A stretch of 64,000 nucleotides of DNA from Xestospongia bergquistia (taxonomy: Eukaryota > Porifera > Demospongiae > Haplosclerida > Petrosiidae), in NCBI GenBank assembly GCA_963965975.1, contig OZ014411.1:7549001-7613000 (forward strand), in the 5' to 3' direction. A program made the position numbers and the translations under genes. This document shows positions 21,450 to 32,047 of the stretch, one piece after another (positions within the stretch are counted from its first letter, which is position 1; every line of letters begins with the position of its first letter). The notes beneath the pieces are model-generated. The model saw nothing but the letters and a program-made list of their open reading frames with translations, searched no databases and was not told the DNA's origin.

Positions 21450-21860
21450 TTACATCTGTATCTTCATGTGGTGTAAGTTTGATACAAAAGACTTGGGAAT
21501 AACAAAATTATCCAAAAAACGTAATTCCTCAAAATATTTCCAGTTACTCTTGGGAACTTCATCTGCTCCAGTACCTGTCTTTCTTTTCTTCCTTTTTTCT
21601 CTACCTTAAGTACTCCTCAGGCTTTTTATTTTAGATTTATATCCTTTTCTTTATGATACAAAGTTTCATAATCTAATTGGTATTATTGTGATTCTGAAAA
21701 CAAACCTGTTTTCTTCAAATGAGATGCCATGTTTTCAATGACCTTCTAGTTCTTGTTCCTGTCTTTATAATCTGTGATTGTTGTGTTATATAAACAATGA
21801 TTTGTTTGAGGAGTTCAATGAACTCTTCAGTTTGATTTTCACTCCAACCTTTAGCTGTTT
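21450..21860 (-). pseudogene. Decayed MADF/SANT-like DNA-binding protein of a Harbinger element
   Basis: On the minus strand: KGWSENQTEEFIELLKQ at about 21810-21855, then in a shifted frame DYKDRNKN, a stop, and KVIENMASHLKKTG. After a gap come TGTGADEVPKSNWKYFEEL and RFLDNFVIPKSFVSNL, ending at a TAA (21450-21452). This order (W..Q...LIEL, DY..RN..., GTGADEV..W.YF..L.FL) is that of the MADF/Myb-SANT-like protein encoded beside PIF/Harbinger transposases, which helps the transposase bind DNA. Frame changes and an in-frame stop mark it as dead, although an intron could explain one break. Confidence 0.55.
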
Positions 21861-22730
21861 TTTTCTCTGTTCTGTCTTCTTAATTCTTATCAGCCACTGC
21901 TTCCACTTTCTTTTAGACCAGGCCTACCTTGTGGTTACTCTGATCTTCGGGCAGCACATTTACGTGTTGAAAGCAACATTAATTAACATTAACATTCAAC
22001 AGATAATATCTATTGGGCAACATAGTTTTCGTCAACGTGTTGCTATCAACAAAATTGACTGCCAGTAAGGTAAGTCGTCTGCGTGGTTGCCAAAATTAGC
22101 AAATATCATAAGAGGGATCATCATTACTACAGTAGGTTGGAAATCTGTTCTTTAAATGCTGAAGAATGTTCGCATCAACGAAAGGAATAACAGTTAACTC
22201 GTTGAGTATACACTCCAATGGTTGAATTTCAAAATCGGAGTTACTGCTAGTTCTACTTGTGACAGAGTGGTTTACTTTAGTCGCCATTTTTTGCCACATG
22301 GTAAATTTTAACCCAATTATTTTTGAGCCAATGTCGCACCAAAATAGCTTATTGAAAACACTGGTACTATTATAAAATTTTTCACTGGTCTTCAATATAG
22401 TTTGTAGATATCTTATGACTGTTGATAGCTTGTCACAATGTTGTTACAATAATACAGATAACACACAGTTGATGCAGATCAAGTATGAGGTTGAAATCTT
22501 TTTAAAAAATCTGTTCATTAAATAGGATTCTTGATATCAGTGATGATGAAAGACCAAAGATATTAGAGCTGGGCAATAGTACTACTATCACTATCATGAT
22601 ATTTCTTCAGAGTAGTATCGTGATAGTGAAACTATCACAATAATTATTATAGCTTTATTCCCCTCCTAATGACTACTGACAATCAGTTAAATTTTGAAAA
22701 CTTTATCATCAAAAAAACTCTTTAATATAT
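21861..22730. other. Transposon-derived spacer, unassigned
   Basis: A 99-codon antisense frame (22096-22395) is open but not recognised. At about 22563 the motif AGAGCTGGGCAATA resembles the terminal repeat of hAT-type elements; a second copy in inverse orientation was not found. Confidence 0.3.
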
Positions 22731-22770
22731 ATGCTAGTATTAAGTGGTCCAACCCACTTAATACTAGCAT
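22731..22770. repeat. Perfect 17-bp hairpin
   Basis: Arms 22731-22747 and 22754-22770 (ATGCTAGTATTAAGTGG and its exact complement) with a 6-nt loop TCCAAC. No known role; it may be a fossil transposon terminus. Confidence 0.9.
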
Positions 22771-23960
22771 GTAGTTTATAAGGGTTAAAATTGCATTGCT
22801 ATAATAAATTCAAGATAAATTTTTCATAGTTACATTATACTTCATCATGTCGTACTGATGTGTATTTTTCATTTAGAACTTTGTTTGAAACCTTACAAGT
22901 GATAACACACACACACTGAACATAAAACCCTTGTCATTAAAACAATCATGAATTCCAAAGTTGTACATCCACATTTGCCTTTTGTAGAATGCAAAATTTG
23001 TACCAAGTTTGGTGTGGGCAGGGACTGTTGAAGATCAAAGGTGAATACATCTTGTATCCCCTTGTCATCATTCCCAAACCCTTAAAAACTCTGGAAATCT
23101 TTCTGTGATTTGCTCACTATCTGCCTTAATAGTCTCCTCTACAGCAGCAACTAAATTCAATGCATTGGTAGTAGGATGTAGTCCCAATGAAGCCTGTGGT
23201 AGTCCACTTTCTACATAGTTGCTGGGACGTCCTGCTATCAAAGGAAGTACAAGAAGAGATCAAGGTTGTGATAGTCCACTGTCTACATAAATCATTTCTT
23301 CATGTTAATAGCCAGTCTGGTTACAAATTTACCCTGACAAAATCCATCTTTGGTACAGTTGAAGTGATGCTCTAGGACAACAGTAGCATTCTCCCCAGTG
23401 TTAATTTTGAATGTAACAGGTCTCTTGTTAAGAGTGAGATTGACAACTCATGGCTTTACTCTCTCACAATGAACTGTTCTTAAAGCATCACAGTTTTTGT
23501 TTGTGACACTTTTTGTGATGACCTTTATAACATTACAGCACAGTAACTATCTAAAGGAATTAACATATACAAGACTCATTGTATTTTGATCTAAAGTAAA
23601 TATTCTTGAACACTAGTGACATTTTGCCAAGAATGTTTTTAATAGTTTTAAAGTTACAAATGCAGCATTTTCTCCTTCCAAGCCTTGTATTGCTCCTTGC
23701 TTTAGGTTCACATATTGGCAAATGGACTGATCTTTCGTTATGGACTATATAAAAACTTGATGACACTTGATGTCTTCCTTAGGATTAATCTCAGCATGAT
23801 ATCCAGCATTTACATAACTTGAAACTACATCAATGAAAAAATAGTTCAACTTAAAACATCAATCATGCCCAATTTGTCAAGATTAGTTTAGTATAATGAA
23901 AAATGTACGTATAATTTATAAATACTTTGGCTCTTCTGGTTTCTGTTTACAGGATAGATT
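22771..23960. other. Intergenic, no gene recognised
   Basis: Short frames only. The phrase GTAGTCCACTTTCTACATA at about 23203 recurs with small changes (ATAGTCCACTGTCTACATA) near 23272, suggesting a small internal duplication. Confidence 0.4.
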
Positions 23961-24137
23961 CTATAGGCTGTCCAAGTTGAGAAGAGCCCTTCATTAAAAA
24001 AAAGGTGTTTTATGCATGGAATGTAAGTTGAGGAATTTTCTTCCCTATTATACACAATTAGCGTTGAAGCACATTTTAATTATATTCATTACTTGTTCAC
24101 GTGCGAACACACCACGTTTTCTCGCGTGTTTGTGAAT

Positions 24138-24401
24138 ATGCCAACTGAAAAGAGATTGAAAGCGCAAACAAAGGTTGTTGTGAATGTCTATGAATATTTT
24201 CAGGAACTTGGCAGGTGTAAATGGACTGAAGGATCTCTGAAACGTACCTCAGATGCTACAAAACTTTCATGTAGCAGCATCAAGAGGTTACGATTAGTTG
24301 TAGACATTCTCAGTCTTCCTTCTTTGTCAAAAGGTTTTTTTCAAAACCATGGTGGCTTTATAGCTGCCTCAAATCGATACCTGGTTATTATTTTAATAAT
24401 A
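24138..24401 (+). pseudogene. N-terminal helix-turn-helix fragment of a transposase
   Basis: From the ATG at 24138 the frame reads MPTEKRLKAQTKVVVNVYEY and continues with a WTEGSLKRTSDATKLS segment, then a helix-turn-helix-like part. Its real sequence is cut at about 24410 by the inserted element. There is no catalytic domain in the element. Family assignment to mariner-like transposases rests on general resemblance only. Confidence 0.35.
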
Positions 24402-24410
24402 ATTGTTATA

Positions 24411-24832
24411 CCGTATAGCGGGTATTATATTGGCAGCGAATTTAATTTGGCGTATTGACGGTCTACAACAAAATTGTCAAATCAAAAACCGTTAATAACT
24501 TTTCACGCCTTCCTGCACGTGATCCCCATCTGCTACCCTTCTGCGTAAATGGAGTTACTTAGTTATTTCACGAAGAGAACTGCCCCGCCTAATGAAGAAC
24601 AGTGCACATCCTTACCTGGAAAAGAACTAAAAGAAACTAACAAGCTTTCACGAGAGTTCACTTGGCGTTATATAGTACCCGTAGTACCACCCACTGTTAA
24701 TTAATACAACCCACATTTAATTACAACAACTATTTTTAACAAATCGCCAAATTTAAATGTCAAATTTTAATTTTACTTATTTTGACAGCAGACCGTCAAA
24801 TATTTTGACTGCCAATAATACCCACTATACAG
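24411..24832. mobile_element. Nested MITE with 18-bp terminal inverted repeats and TA duplication
   Basis: Left end CCGTATAGCGGGTATTAT, right end reverse complement CTGTATAGTGGGTATTAT (two mismatches), each bordered by TA. The similarity extends inward through TTGGCAG and a GACGGTCT block on both sides. It contains a 51-codon frame (24549-24704, starting MELLSYFTKRTAPP) that may be the stump of the parent transposase. It lies inside the 23961-25143 element and is therefore the younger insertion. Confidence 0.75.
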
Positions 24833-25143
24833 TAATATACCATTTGTTCATATAATTAGAATTGTAATTTTGAATTGCCACGTGACAGATGGCTGACTAC
24901 TCAAAGCGAAAATTGTTTTTTCCCTCGAAGATGTGCAATTTGAAGTATGTGAAAGGTATGCCATTGAAAATGTATGGAGTTTTCTAGTTTGGTACTTTCT
25001 CATAGCGCTAGAGAGCCAATTTTTATATATAAAATCCGCATTTGCGAGGTAAATTGATTGTGCAAGTTTCATGTCGATAGCACATAAAACGGCCAAATTA
25101 TTCACACGTCTGGGTGGCTCTTCTCAACTTGGACAGTCTATAG

Positions 25144-26667
25144 TAAAACCAACTTGAATATTACCTTAAATTATGTACATGCTTCATTAAAAAGGTTTGA
25201 AAGCATGAGCCTGGAAATGACATAATGACTCACCATGTACACATTTACAACCTCTAAAGAGACCTTAGTTTAAAGGCTGGGTTTCATGTGAAGAATGCAG
25301 TGATAAGCAAACTTTTATTACTTGTTCAGTAGTAGCTGTCTTTATAATAAAGAGATTAATAGAGACAAATTTCCATTATGCAAAAGAAGAGGATGAGCTG
25401 ATAGAGAATTTGATGTGAAGACCTCTAGTCAAAAAGCATTATATTCATCTACTCCATATCAGATAGGCCATACATGGTTCCATTAAATCTGCCATCATAC
25501 ATTTTAGATTATAAAGTCTTTCGGTTGTACAATCTGACTTATTGAGACTAGACTAAAATGTACTTTGGTTCAGCTATAATTGAATTATTTGTTATGAATA
25601 TTATGAACTAAATTAATATGAATGTGGTACAATAATTGTCATATTTGCTGCTCAATCAAAAACTAATCTAGGCATAGACTGTCTAGCTTGGAACTGTGCA
25701 GAGTAATGAACAGTAGTCACAGTGTCAGTTAAACTGCTAGGTTGACTAGAAACAGAAGTATAACCTTTCAAGATCAATAAAGATGTTACTTATAGACTTG
25801 GCATATCTTCCTTGAGGATATATGTTCTTACAGATAGCCAATGGATACCATTGATACTGCAAATCATTAATCTCAGCATACTTTGATTACGTGCACTGAA
25901 AGAAGATATGTGCCTGGCACCCTAAATTTAATGTGCTGTATTTGTCTCCTCTATACACACTCTGAAGTGTGACTGACAACTGAAATTACTATATATGCGA
26001 TAGCTACACTATATTGAAGTTTGTTAATATGTGTGCTTTGTTTGTTAAGTGTGCTCAACCCATTTATGTAGAAATGGAAACCATGAAATTGGAAATAATA
26101 AGTTTCAATCAATAACACAAAAAATAAAGCATCAAATGAAGTGAGATAAGGGATAGCATTTGTTACCTTCATTAACTATATCCAATAATGTACACAGGAG
26201 TTTAGGATTTTTGAGTGATCATGACATTGTTGACTTGACTTGTTCTAATGTCAAACAATATCCTTTTTGTCAGCCTTAGTGGAAAAATTTAGCTTCAATG
26301 TCTTGCAAGCTTCTTAGAAGACAAGTCTCACCAGAAGTAGCCATTTTCATTTTTCAAATGTAAATGACATTTATATGACGTCCTTTTACACGTAATAGGT
26401 AGTGATTTAAACTTGTGGAACTACTGTCCTAGCACTAACAAGTTCTATAGTGAAGTTGCTCACACACATGAAACAGAAATCAATAATTAATTTTGCTGCA
26501 GGTAGGGCCTTTTTGTACCCAACGTCCTTGTTTAAGTGTCTTGCAATCAAATTTAATGAATTATGGCAAAGAAAACCCTGACACAGGCTAAACCAGTAAC
26601 CAGTAACCTGAGACCTACAATCACTGGTTTAATAATTTGGGTACTTTGCACTCTTCTGATTTGAACT
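25144..26667. other. Intergenic, unassigned
   Basis: No reading frame with family features. It may hold further eroded retroelement sequence, given the integrase fragment immediately to the right, but nothing was recognisable by eye. Confidence 0.4.
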
Positions 26668-26886
26668 TTAAGCTTTTTGGATTAGTGGAAACCCAGGTTT
26701 ATCAAGATTAAATATGTTCATTGATTTATTTAAGTCTGTTCCTACCTGTTGCCAGGGGTATTCTGGGAGATCTTTCGGCATCAATGGTTCAAACTTTCGA
26801 ACAAATTCTCTGGAACACTGAAAGGATAGGTGGTGATTTGTCTCTCTTTCACTCGTCTCATTGTCAGTGCTGATACTAGTGGTCAA
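26668..26886 (-). pseudogene. Ty3/gypsy-type integrase fragment
   Basis: The minus-strand frame contains CSREFVRKFEPLMPKDLPEY followed by PWQQVGTDL. This is the linker between the zinc-binding and catalytic parts of gypsy-type integrases (usually C....K.EPL.P..LP..PW..VG.DLF). It loses similarity right after GTDL, before the catalytic core proper. It lies against the left target duplication of the hAT element. Confidence 0.6.
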
Positions 26887-26889
26887 GAT

Positions 26890-29122
26890 TAAGGGTGTGT
26901 ATCATCAAAATTATAGTAGCCAATAATCATAACCCCAAATATCATGATTATCACGATTATCATTCTCAAAAATGAAACCACCAATACAAATATCAAAATT
27001 AAAATTATCACAATTATCAGAAAAAAGTGCAAGAAAAAACCACATGATATGACAGTAATTATTTATGAAATTATGATTACAGCTTATCAAGTATGTATGA
27101 ATTATTACATAAAAAAACCAGTTTGTCAAGATTTTCTGGCAACAATCGATTACGTTTTTGTGACAACACGTTACCAGCTGCAGAAAACAACTCTTCCGAT
27201 CGAACACTAGTTGCAGGTACACACCAAAACTTACGTATGAGTTTAGCTAGAATAGGGTAGTGACTCCTGTGTGTCCTCCACCAATCCATGGGGTCATTGT
27301 CATATTCTAATAGATCCTCTTCATTGTAACGTCTCAATTCAGGTTGTACAAGATCCATAACAGAACTAGCCTCTGCGCTATCTTTACAATTAGAGAAATC
27401 TGAAAATAGAAGAGATGCAACTTTAGGTTTCTTGGACTTGGGTGGATCTACTGGGTTTGGTTCAGTTGTTCCACTTTCTTCTACTTCATGCTTGCTCCGT
27501 TTCTCTATCAATTGAATTAGATCACATTTAACTGCTTCAATGACATCTTGGCGCTCCTGGAGAGGGACAAAAGGGTTCAGATCTTTAAATCTTGGGTCTA
27601 AATATGCATATTTCTTCAAAAATAATACAAGATCCGCTTGTGCATAACGACTATTCAAATCCCCCAAAATAGCTAGTTTGGCTTTCTTAGCAATTGTGCT
27701 ATCATCATCAGTCACAGACAGAGTCATGTGAAGTAGTTTATACAGTAGAGGATAGACCATGCCAATTGTTGGGTATGATGATGCACTCATAAATGTAGTA
27801 GCTTGTACAAATGGTTTGAGTATGACTAAGAGTTCTTCAATAAGTGTACATTCGTCTCCTTCAGGTAAGTAACTTCTGTGAACTCGATCAGAACTACCCA
27901 ACAATACAGCACAAAGTGCTGGCTGCTGTTCTACTACCCTTTCCAACATGTTATAAACAGAGCCCCACCTATTATCCACCTGTTGTACTAATTCATGTCT
28001 AGGGAGATCCAAAAGAGCCTGTTTCGACCGAAATTCATTAGTTGACTTTGATGACTTGTTCGACAAGCTTACGTACCTTTGCTAATACTCTAGCAACACG
28101 ATCAATGCTAAAACTCTTCTGAACACTCAGCTGAAGTGTGTGACCAATACAAGGCAGATGAAGCACTTTTAAATGATTAATTATAGCGTTAACAATATTT
28201 TTGCCGTTGTCTGTACAAAACGCATAAACCTGCTCTGGTTCCCTCAGCTCCCACTCCTGAAATGATTCGCTTAGTACAGAAGCGATTACATCTGCAGTGT
28301 GAGATTCACTCACTTCTTTTGTCATAAGACAATAATGATTTAACTCCATTCTTGAGTCAATGAAATGAACTGTTAAAGAAAGGTATCCCCTATTGTGACA
28401 ACCAGTCCATAAGTCAGTTGTGAAGGCACAGTGCTCTGCTTCATTGTGTAACTTCTTCTTGACCAATTGCTTAACGAGATCATACTTCTGAGATAATAAA
28501 ACCCTGGTGAAATGAGTGCGTGAAGAAGGTTTATATCTTTTGTCTAAGATGCTAACAAACTCTTTAAAATTAGGACTATCAACAAGGCTGAGTGGTAACA
28601 TCCTTACAAATTAAGGTAAGTAAAGAGTCCTCACACGTTTTAAAACGAGCAGATGTCCGTGGGTATGGTTGAGCATTGGCCACATGCGAAGTAAGTGTAG
28701 TCTGATTTTGACTATCTTTATTAGAACCTGGCACAGCTGGAGCTATCGTCCTGTAGTCCTCTTCATGGCATGTACACATGTGGTAAAATAGATTCGTCGT
28801 GTTTCCACAATAGGAGAGTCGCGCCTTACATATTCGACAAAAGACTTCTTTGTTATTGAGCTTCCGTCCTTTTTCGTCCTGTTTGAATCCAAAGTATTTC
28901 CATACCTTGCTCTTTGCTCCAGGCAAAGGTAAGAGCTCCCTTTCTTCTGACGACGAAGTACCTGTCACACATTCTGCCATTTTGATTTTCTTCTTGCACA
29001 TGCGCAAAGGTGAGGCCACGTGTTACAAATTAAAATCGATTGTTGAAATAATTATATCGTGATCAAACATACAGGTCTTCAAACGCAATATATCGCTATA
29101 TCGATTATATCGCACACCCGTA
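26890..29122 (-). mobile_element. hAT-superfamily DNA transposon (2233 bp) with 8-bp target duplication
   Basis: GTCAAGAT occurs directly on both flanks (26882-26889 and 29123-29130), giving the 8-bp duplication expected for hAT. The left end TAAGGGTGTG and the reverse complement of the right end TACGGGTGTG form the terminal repeats. The interior, read on the minus strand, is a BED-finger hAT transposase in three frames. Near the right end are palindromic ATATCGAT-like subterminal motifs. Confidence 0.92.
27077..28980 (-). pseudogene. ZBED-type hAT transposase, two frameshifts
   Basis: Three minus-strand frames join into one protein: about 28980-28600, 28600-28070 and 28060-27077. Part 1 has a BED zinc finger (CRIC then 16 residues to HMCTCH). 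Part 2 has the first catalytic Asp region (TTDLWTG), the second Asp (CTDNGKNIVNAI) and the CIGH motif. Part 3 has the RWGSVYNMLE motif and the C-terminal dimerisation region (DWWRTHRSHYPILAKL, SVRSEELFSAAG, KRNRLLPENLDKL). The joins near 28595 and 28052 each need a one-base change, so it is dead unless read through unusual events. Apart from the shifts the signature residues are intact, suggesting fairly recent loss. The start is MAEC at 28980 or MCKK at 29001. Confidence 0.9.
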
Positions 29123-29147
29123 GTCAAGATGTAGATCTCAATGTCTG

Positions 29148-29273
29148 TCAAAATGTAATCTGGGCACTACGTTTCCATCTTCGCCAATCTTCTGGTTTCT
29201 GAAAGTTGAAGGATTTAGGAGAGGGTAAACTGTAATTAGCTTTTCTGGTTTTGTCAAGCACCCCAGCCACCAT
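29148..29273 (-). pseudogene. Possible gypsy gag N-terminal fragment
   Basis: A 41-codon minus frame with SPKSFNFQKPEDWRRWKR resembles the beginning of gypsy-type gag proteins in invertebrates (PFNF..PEEWPRWIRRFERF). It sits directly beyond the right target duplication of the hAT, and the integrase scrap lies beyond the left one in the same orientation. Both could derive from one gypsy relic that already lacked its middle when the hAT inserted. The similarity is short. Confidence 0.4.
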
Positions 29274-30882
29274 GTAGTAGTATTTTCTTTAGCGTTAGAA
29301 CTGAACTTTATTATAGAAACTCAACTGCTTATATACTATTTTTAAAAAATGAATAGTATTCTAGAAAAATCTTACACAAAGCATGGCTTAGAATAGTCTA
29401 GAATAATTAGCACCTGATAAATTAATAATTGTCATTATCACACAAAGAGTTATGCCACACTCACCATTGTTTGAATTCGTTTCTTTTCAATTTGTTGTAC
29501 AATAACAGTGACCTATTTTCTTGAATGACAATGTCCTATGTTGGAACACTTTGGTAAAAAGGGTAATTCTTCTGGTAGATACATGTAAAACGCTAATGGA
29601 TAACTGTGATTGTAAATTTGTAAACCATTACTATTGCATGTCATGTTATTCAAAAAATGCATTAATTTTAATACACCATCCTGATTGGGTTGTAAGAAAT
29701 ATTTTCATTCAATAACAGTGCTTATTTTTTTTGTTAGGTTGCACACATTTTGAAGCAAAACAGAATTTTAAAGAGATTTCTGGAAGAATCAAACGTTTTA
29801 GAAATATTCCTTAAACACTGGCCACCTGACATCAGAGCAATATCCGGGTCGCAGTTGCTAAAAGAGACAAGTATTGATTTAGGTATGTTATTCTTACATG
29901 TTGAGTTTAAAAACATGTATAATGTATCACTTTTTGCATGTCCGATAATATGTCTTTACTTTTATTCCTACAATTTATTTATTTTATTTTTTATTTTATC
30001 ATTTTATCATTTTGACTTTGTCTTTATGTGGTTTGTCACTAAAGAGTATAAACATTAATCCTAATCCCTTGTTTGTGTGTAATGATTTACATAAATAAAA
30101 ATAAAGGTCGTCAAAGTGTGTATCACAATTATCGGTCTTAACAAATTTCAATACAATTACAAAAATGTTTTATATGTATATTATTTTTTATAGTGTTTCT
30201 TGGATTGAGATCTTGGGAACTAATTGTATATCTGGTTACAAATTTTGTTATCGAGATGAATCTACTCCTGTAATTTGGACTACTCAAACATTTCTAGTCA
30301 CACTGATAAAATTCTTTTTCCTAACATATTACTTAAAAATCATGTTTAATATCATACTTAAATGCTTATTGTTTGCCATTGAACGTCATGCTATGATTGT
30401 TTGAAGACTTTTGTCACTTTATAATAATCATTCATTGTCCTATGTTACGTGAAGTATCAATGTCTTATTTCTAGCACTTTTTATTTTTAGCGGTTTGGAT
30501 AGACCTTGTAAGAGACACCATTTTAATGAGTATATTCATATTCAGGACATCATTTGTATAGTTCAAGTATCTTATTCTATCACAAGGCCTAAGTGATAAT
30601 CATTTAGTCTGGTGTTGGCAACCCTTCACTAAGAGAGCATGGGCTGTTAATCTCCTACTTGCAATGCACTTGAAACTGCTACAACTGTGTGTGTTACTTG
30701 AAATGAATCTTTTGTTCAACCTGGAGATAGCACACTAGCCAGCAAAGGCTGAATTAATGTGCCATAAATGTATGCATTCAAGCTTTGTCCCGACAATTTC
30801 CAGGAGACAACAATCAGGTGGACCTACTGTCAGGGCCATTGCCTATCAGTTAATTCAAGGGGTAGGGCTCCAGTGTACCCAC
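29274..30882. other. Intergenic with one exon-like island
   Basis: At 29738-29882 there is a 48-codon open stretch (VAHILKQNRILKRF to KETSIDL) bordered by a T-rich TTGTTAG acceptor and a GTATGT donor, with composition unlike its surroundings. It could be a stray exon or a relic; no partner exons or family were recognised. The rest shows no coding signal. Confidence 0.35.
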
Positions 30883-30949
30883 AAAACTATTGCTTTCAAT
30901 AATGCCTATCTTGTAATTCAAGATAGGCATTATTGAAAGCTATAGTTTT
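30883..30949. repeat. Long hairpin, 31-bp arms, 5-nt loop
   Basis: Arm 30883-30913 and the reverse complement of 30919-30949 differ at a single base; the loop is TAATT. The hairpin lies just beyond the C-terminal end of the tyrosine recombinase relic and may mark the end of that element. Confidence 0.9.
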
Positions 30950-31049
30950 GACACTAGACACTTACTACTCTCCTGGAACCCTGTCCAGATATGAGGTATT
31001 GATAAAACACATGACAACAAAAAACATAAGTGATGCCAACTGAAAAGAA

Positions 31050-32047
31050 AACAGAATAAGAACAAATGTGAACAATAAGTAGCCATGATATTTCTGCCAA
31101 CGACTGCCTGGGGGTACAAACATACATACAATTGATAGATGTCAGATTGCTAATGACCCAACATTTTCATTATGTGATCAGGGATCCTTGCAGATGTCAC
31201 TGTCCCAATATGAAAGCTGTAGCCAGATTAAATGCACTGATCAGGGCCACTACACCCAGGGTCTTTTTGACCTTAAAGGTTTGTAAAAGGAGGGAACCAT
31301 CCATGTTCATGAAGAGTGGACCAGGCAATGGAGGTCGGAAAGCCAGATAATTGAAGATAGCAGTCACTGGGCAGCGGCTTGTTTCACACACAGCAGAAAG
31401 AGATTCTATGTCCAGAGAAGTCATAATTAGCCTGATGAAGGAAACCTTTTAACATCAAATGGCAAAAGTAGGGATATCTGGAACTACTTACAGAATATTC
31501 TCTTGCTTTCATAAAGTGAAGAAACAAGATATGGGGCTGCCCAAAGGAAGATGCCCTCAAAACTGTCTGACCAAACTGCTAGAAGTCTGTGCATTATGTC
31601 CATGGTTATAGGGAAGCAAACCCTGTGCAGAGTCCGGGCTTGGGAATGTTTAACTGCCCTGATCACATACTTCAGCCATGACAAAATATCTTGCTGGGAT
31701 GGAAGAAGGCTGGCAGAGATTTACATATGCCATAAGGCTGCAAAGAAATGGATATCATACTGTGTTGAAGGCTGCTGAGCCAGAAACACATCAAACAGAC
31801 ACACTTCTTTTATGATTACAGGGACTGGAGAGATATTAAAATCACGGCAGAAGGGTATGAACTTATATTTAGATGAGGAAGAGGCTGCTGTGGTTGACTC
31901 AGAGAGATCTTGTTTAAAGTACTCCTGAAGAAGAGCTTCCAGCATGCTGATGTCCATACATGAGTGGCTGATCCAGCAGAAGTTGTTAAAGAGATGATGG
32001 AATGGGCCTGGGTACCTGTTGGGTCTGTGGGAGAAAGGAGAAGTCAT
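31050..32047 (-). pseudogene. Degenerate tyrosine recombinase of a DIRS/Crypton-type element
   Basis: Read on the minus strand in broken frames. About 31900-31720 gives YKFIPFCRDFNISPVP, DVFLAQQ and FFAALWHM (core-binding domain). About 31685-31490 gives SWLKYVIRAVKHSQA, FPITMDIMHRLLAVW and FLWAAPYLV. About 31365-31290 gives CPVTAIFNYLAFRPPLPGPL. About 31215-31145 gives SFHIGTVTSARIPDHIMKML followed by GH and a stop. About 31130 gives YQLYVCLYP, where the nucleophilic Tyr would be. This order matches tyrosine recombinases of DIRS, Ngaro and Crypton elements. The second catalytic Arg (SFRIG) is His here, and stops and frameshifts abound. No reverse transcriptase was recognised upstream, so the exact group is open. 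Confidence 0.7.

Larger units (their letters stand above)
23961..25143. mobile_element. DNA transposon with 28-bp terminal inverted repeats (mariner-like, non-autonomous)
   Basis: The left end CTATAGGCTGTCCAAGTTGA followed by GAAGAGCC at 23961 is matched, with one mismatch, by the reverse complement of the right end at 25116-25143. The ends carry TATA at the border, compatible with a TA target duplication. Inside, the plus frame 24093-24458 contains MPTEKRLKAQTK, then VVVNVYEYFQEL and a helix-turn-helix-like stretch with LSCSSIKRLR. This resembles the N-terminal DNA-binding domain of Tc1/mariner-class transposases, but no DDE catalytic part follows. A second element is inserted at 24411-24832. 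Confidence 0.7.

Noticed and set aside
22563..22640. hAT terminal repeat suggested by AGAGCTGGGCAATA
   Set aside because: Only one end was seen and no matching inverted copy or target duplication, so no element is called.
28038..28601. Stand-alone 187-aa gene
   Set aside because: It is the middle section of the hAT transposase, bounded by frameshifts on both sides.
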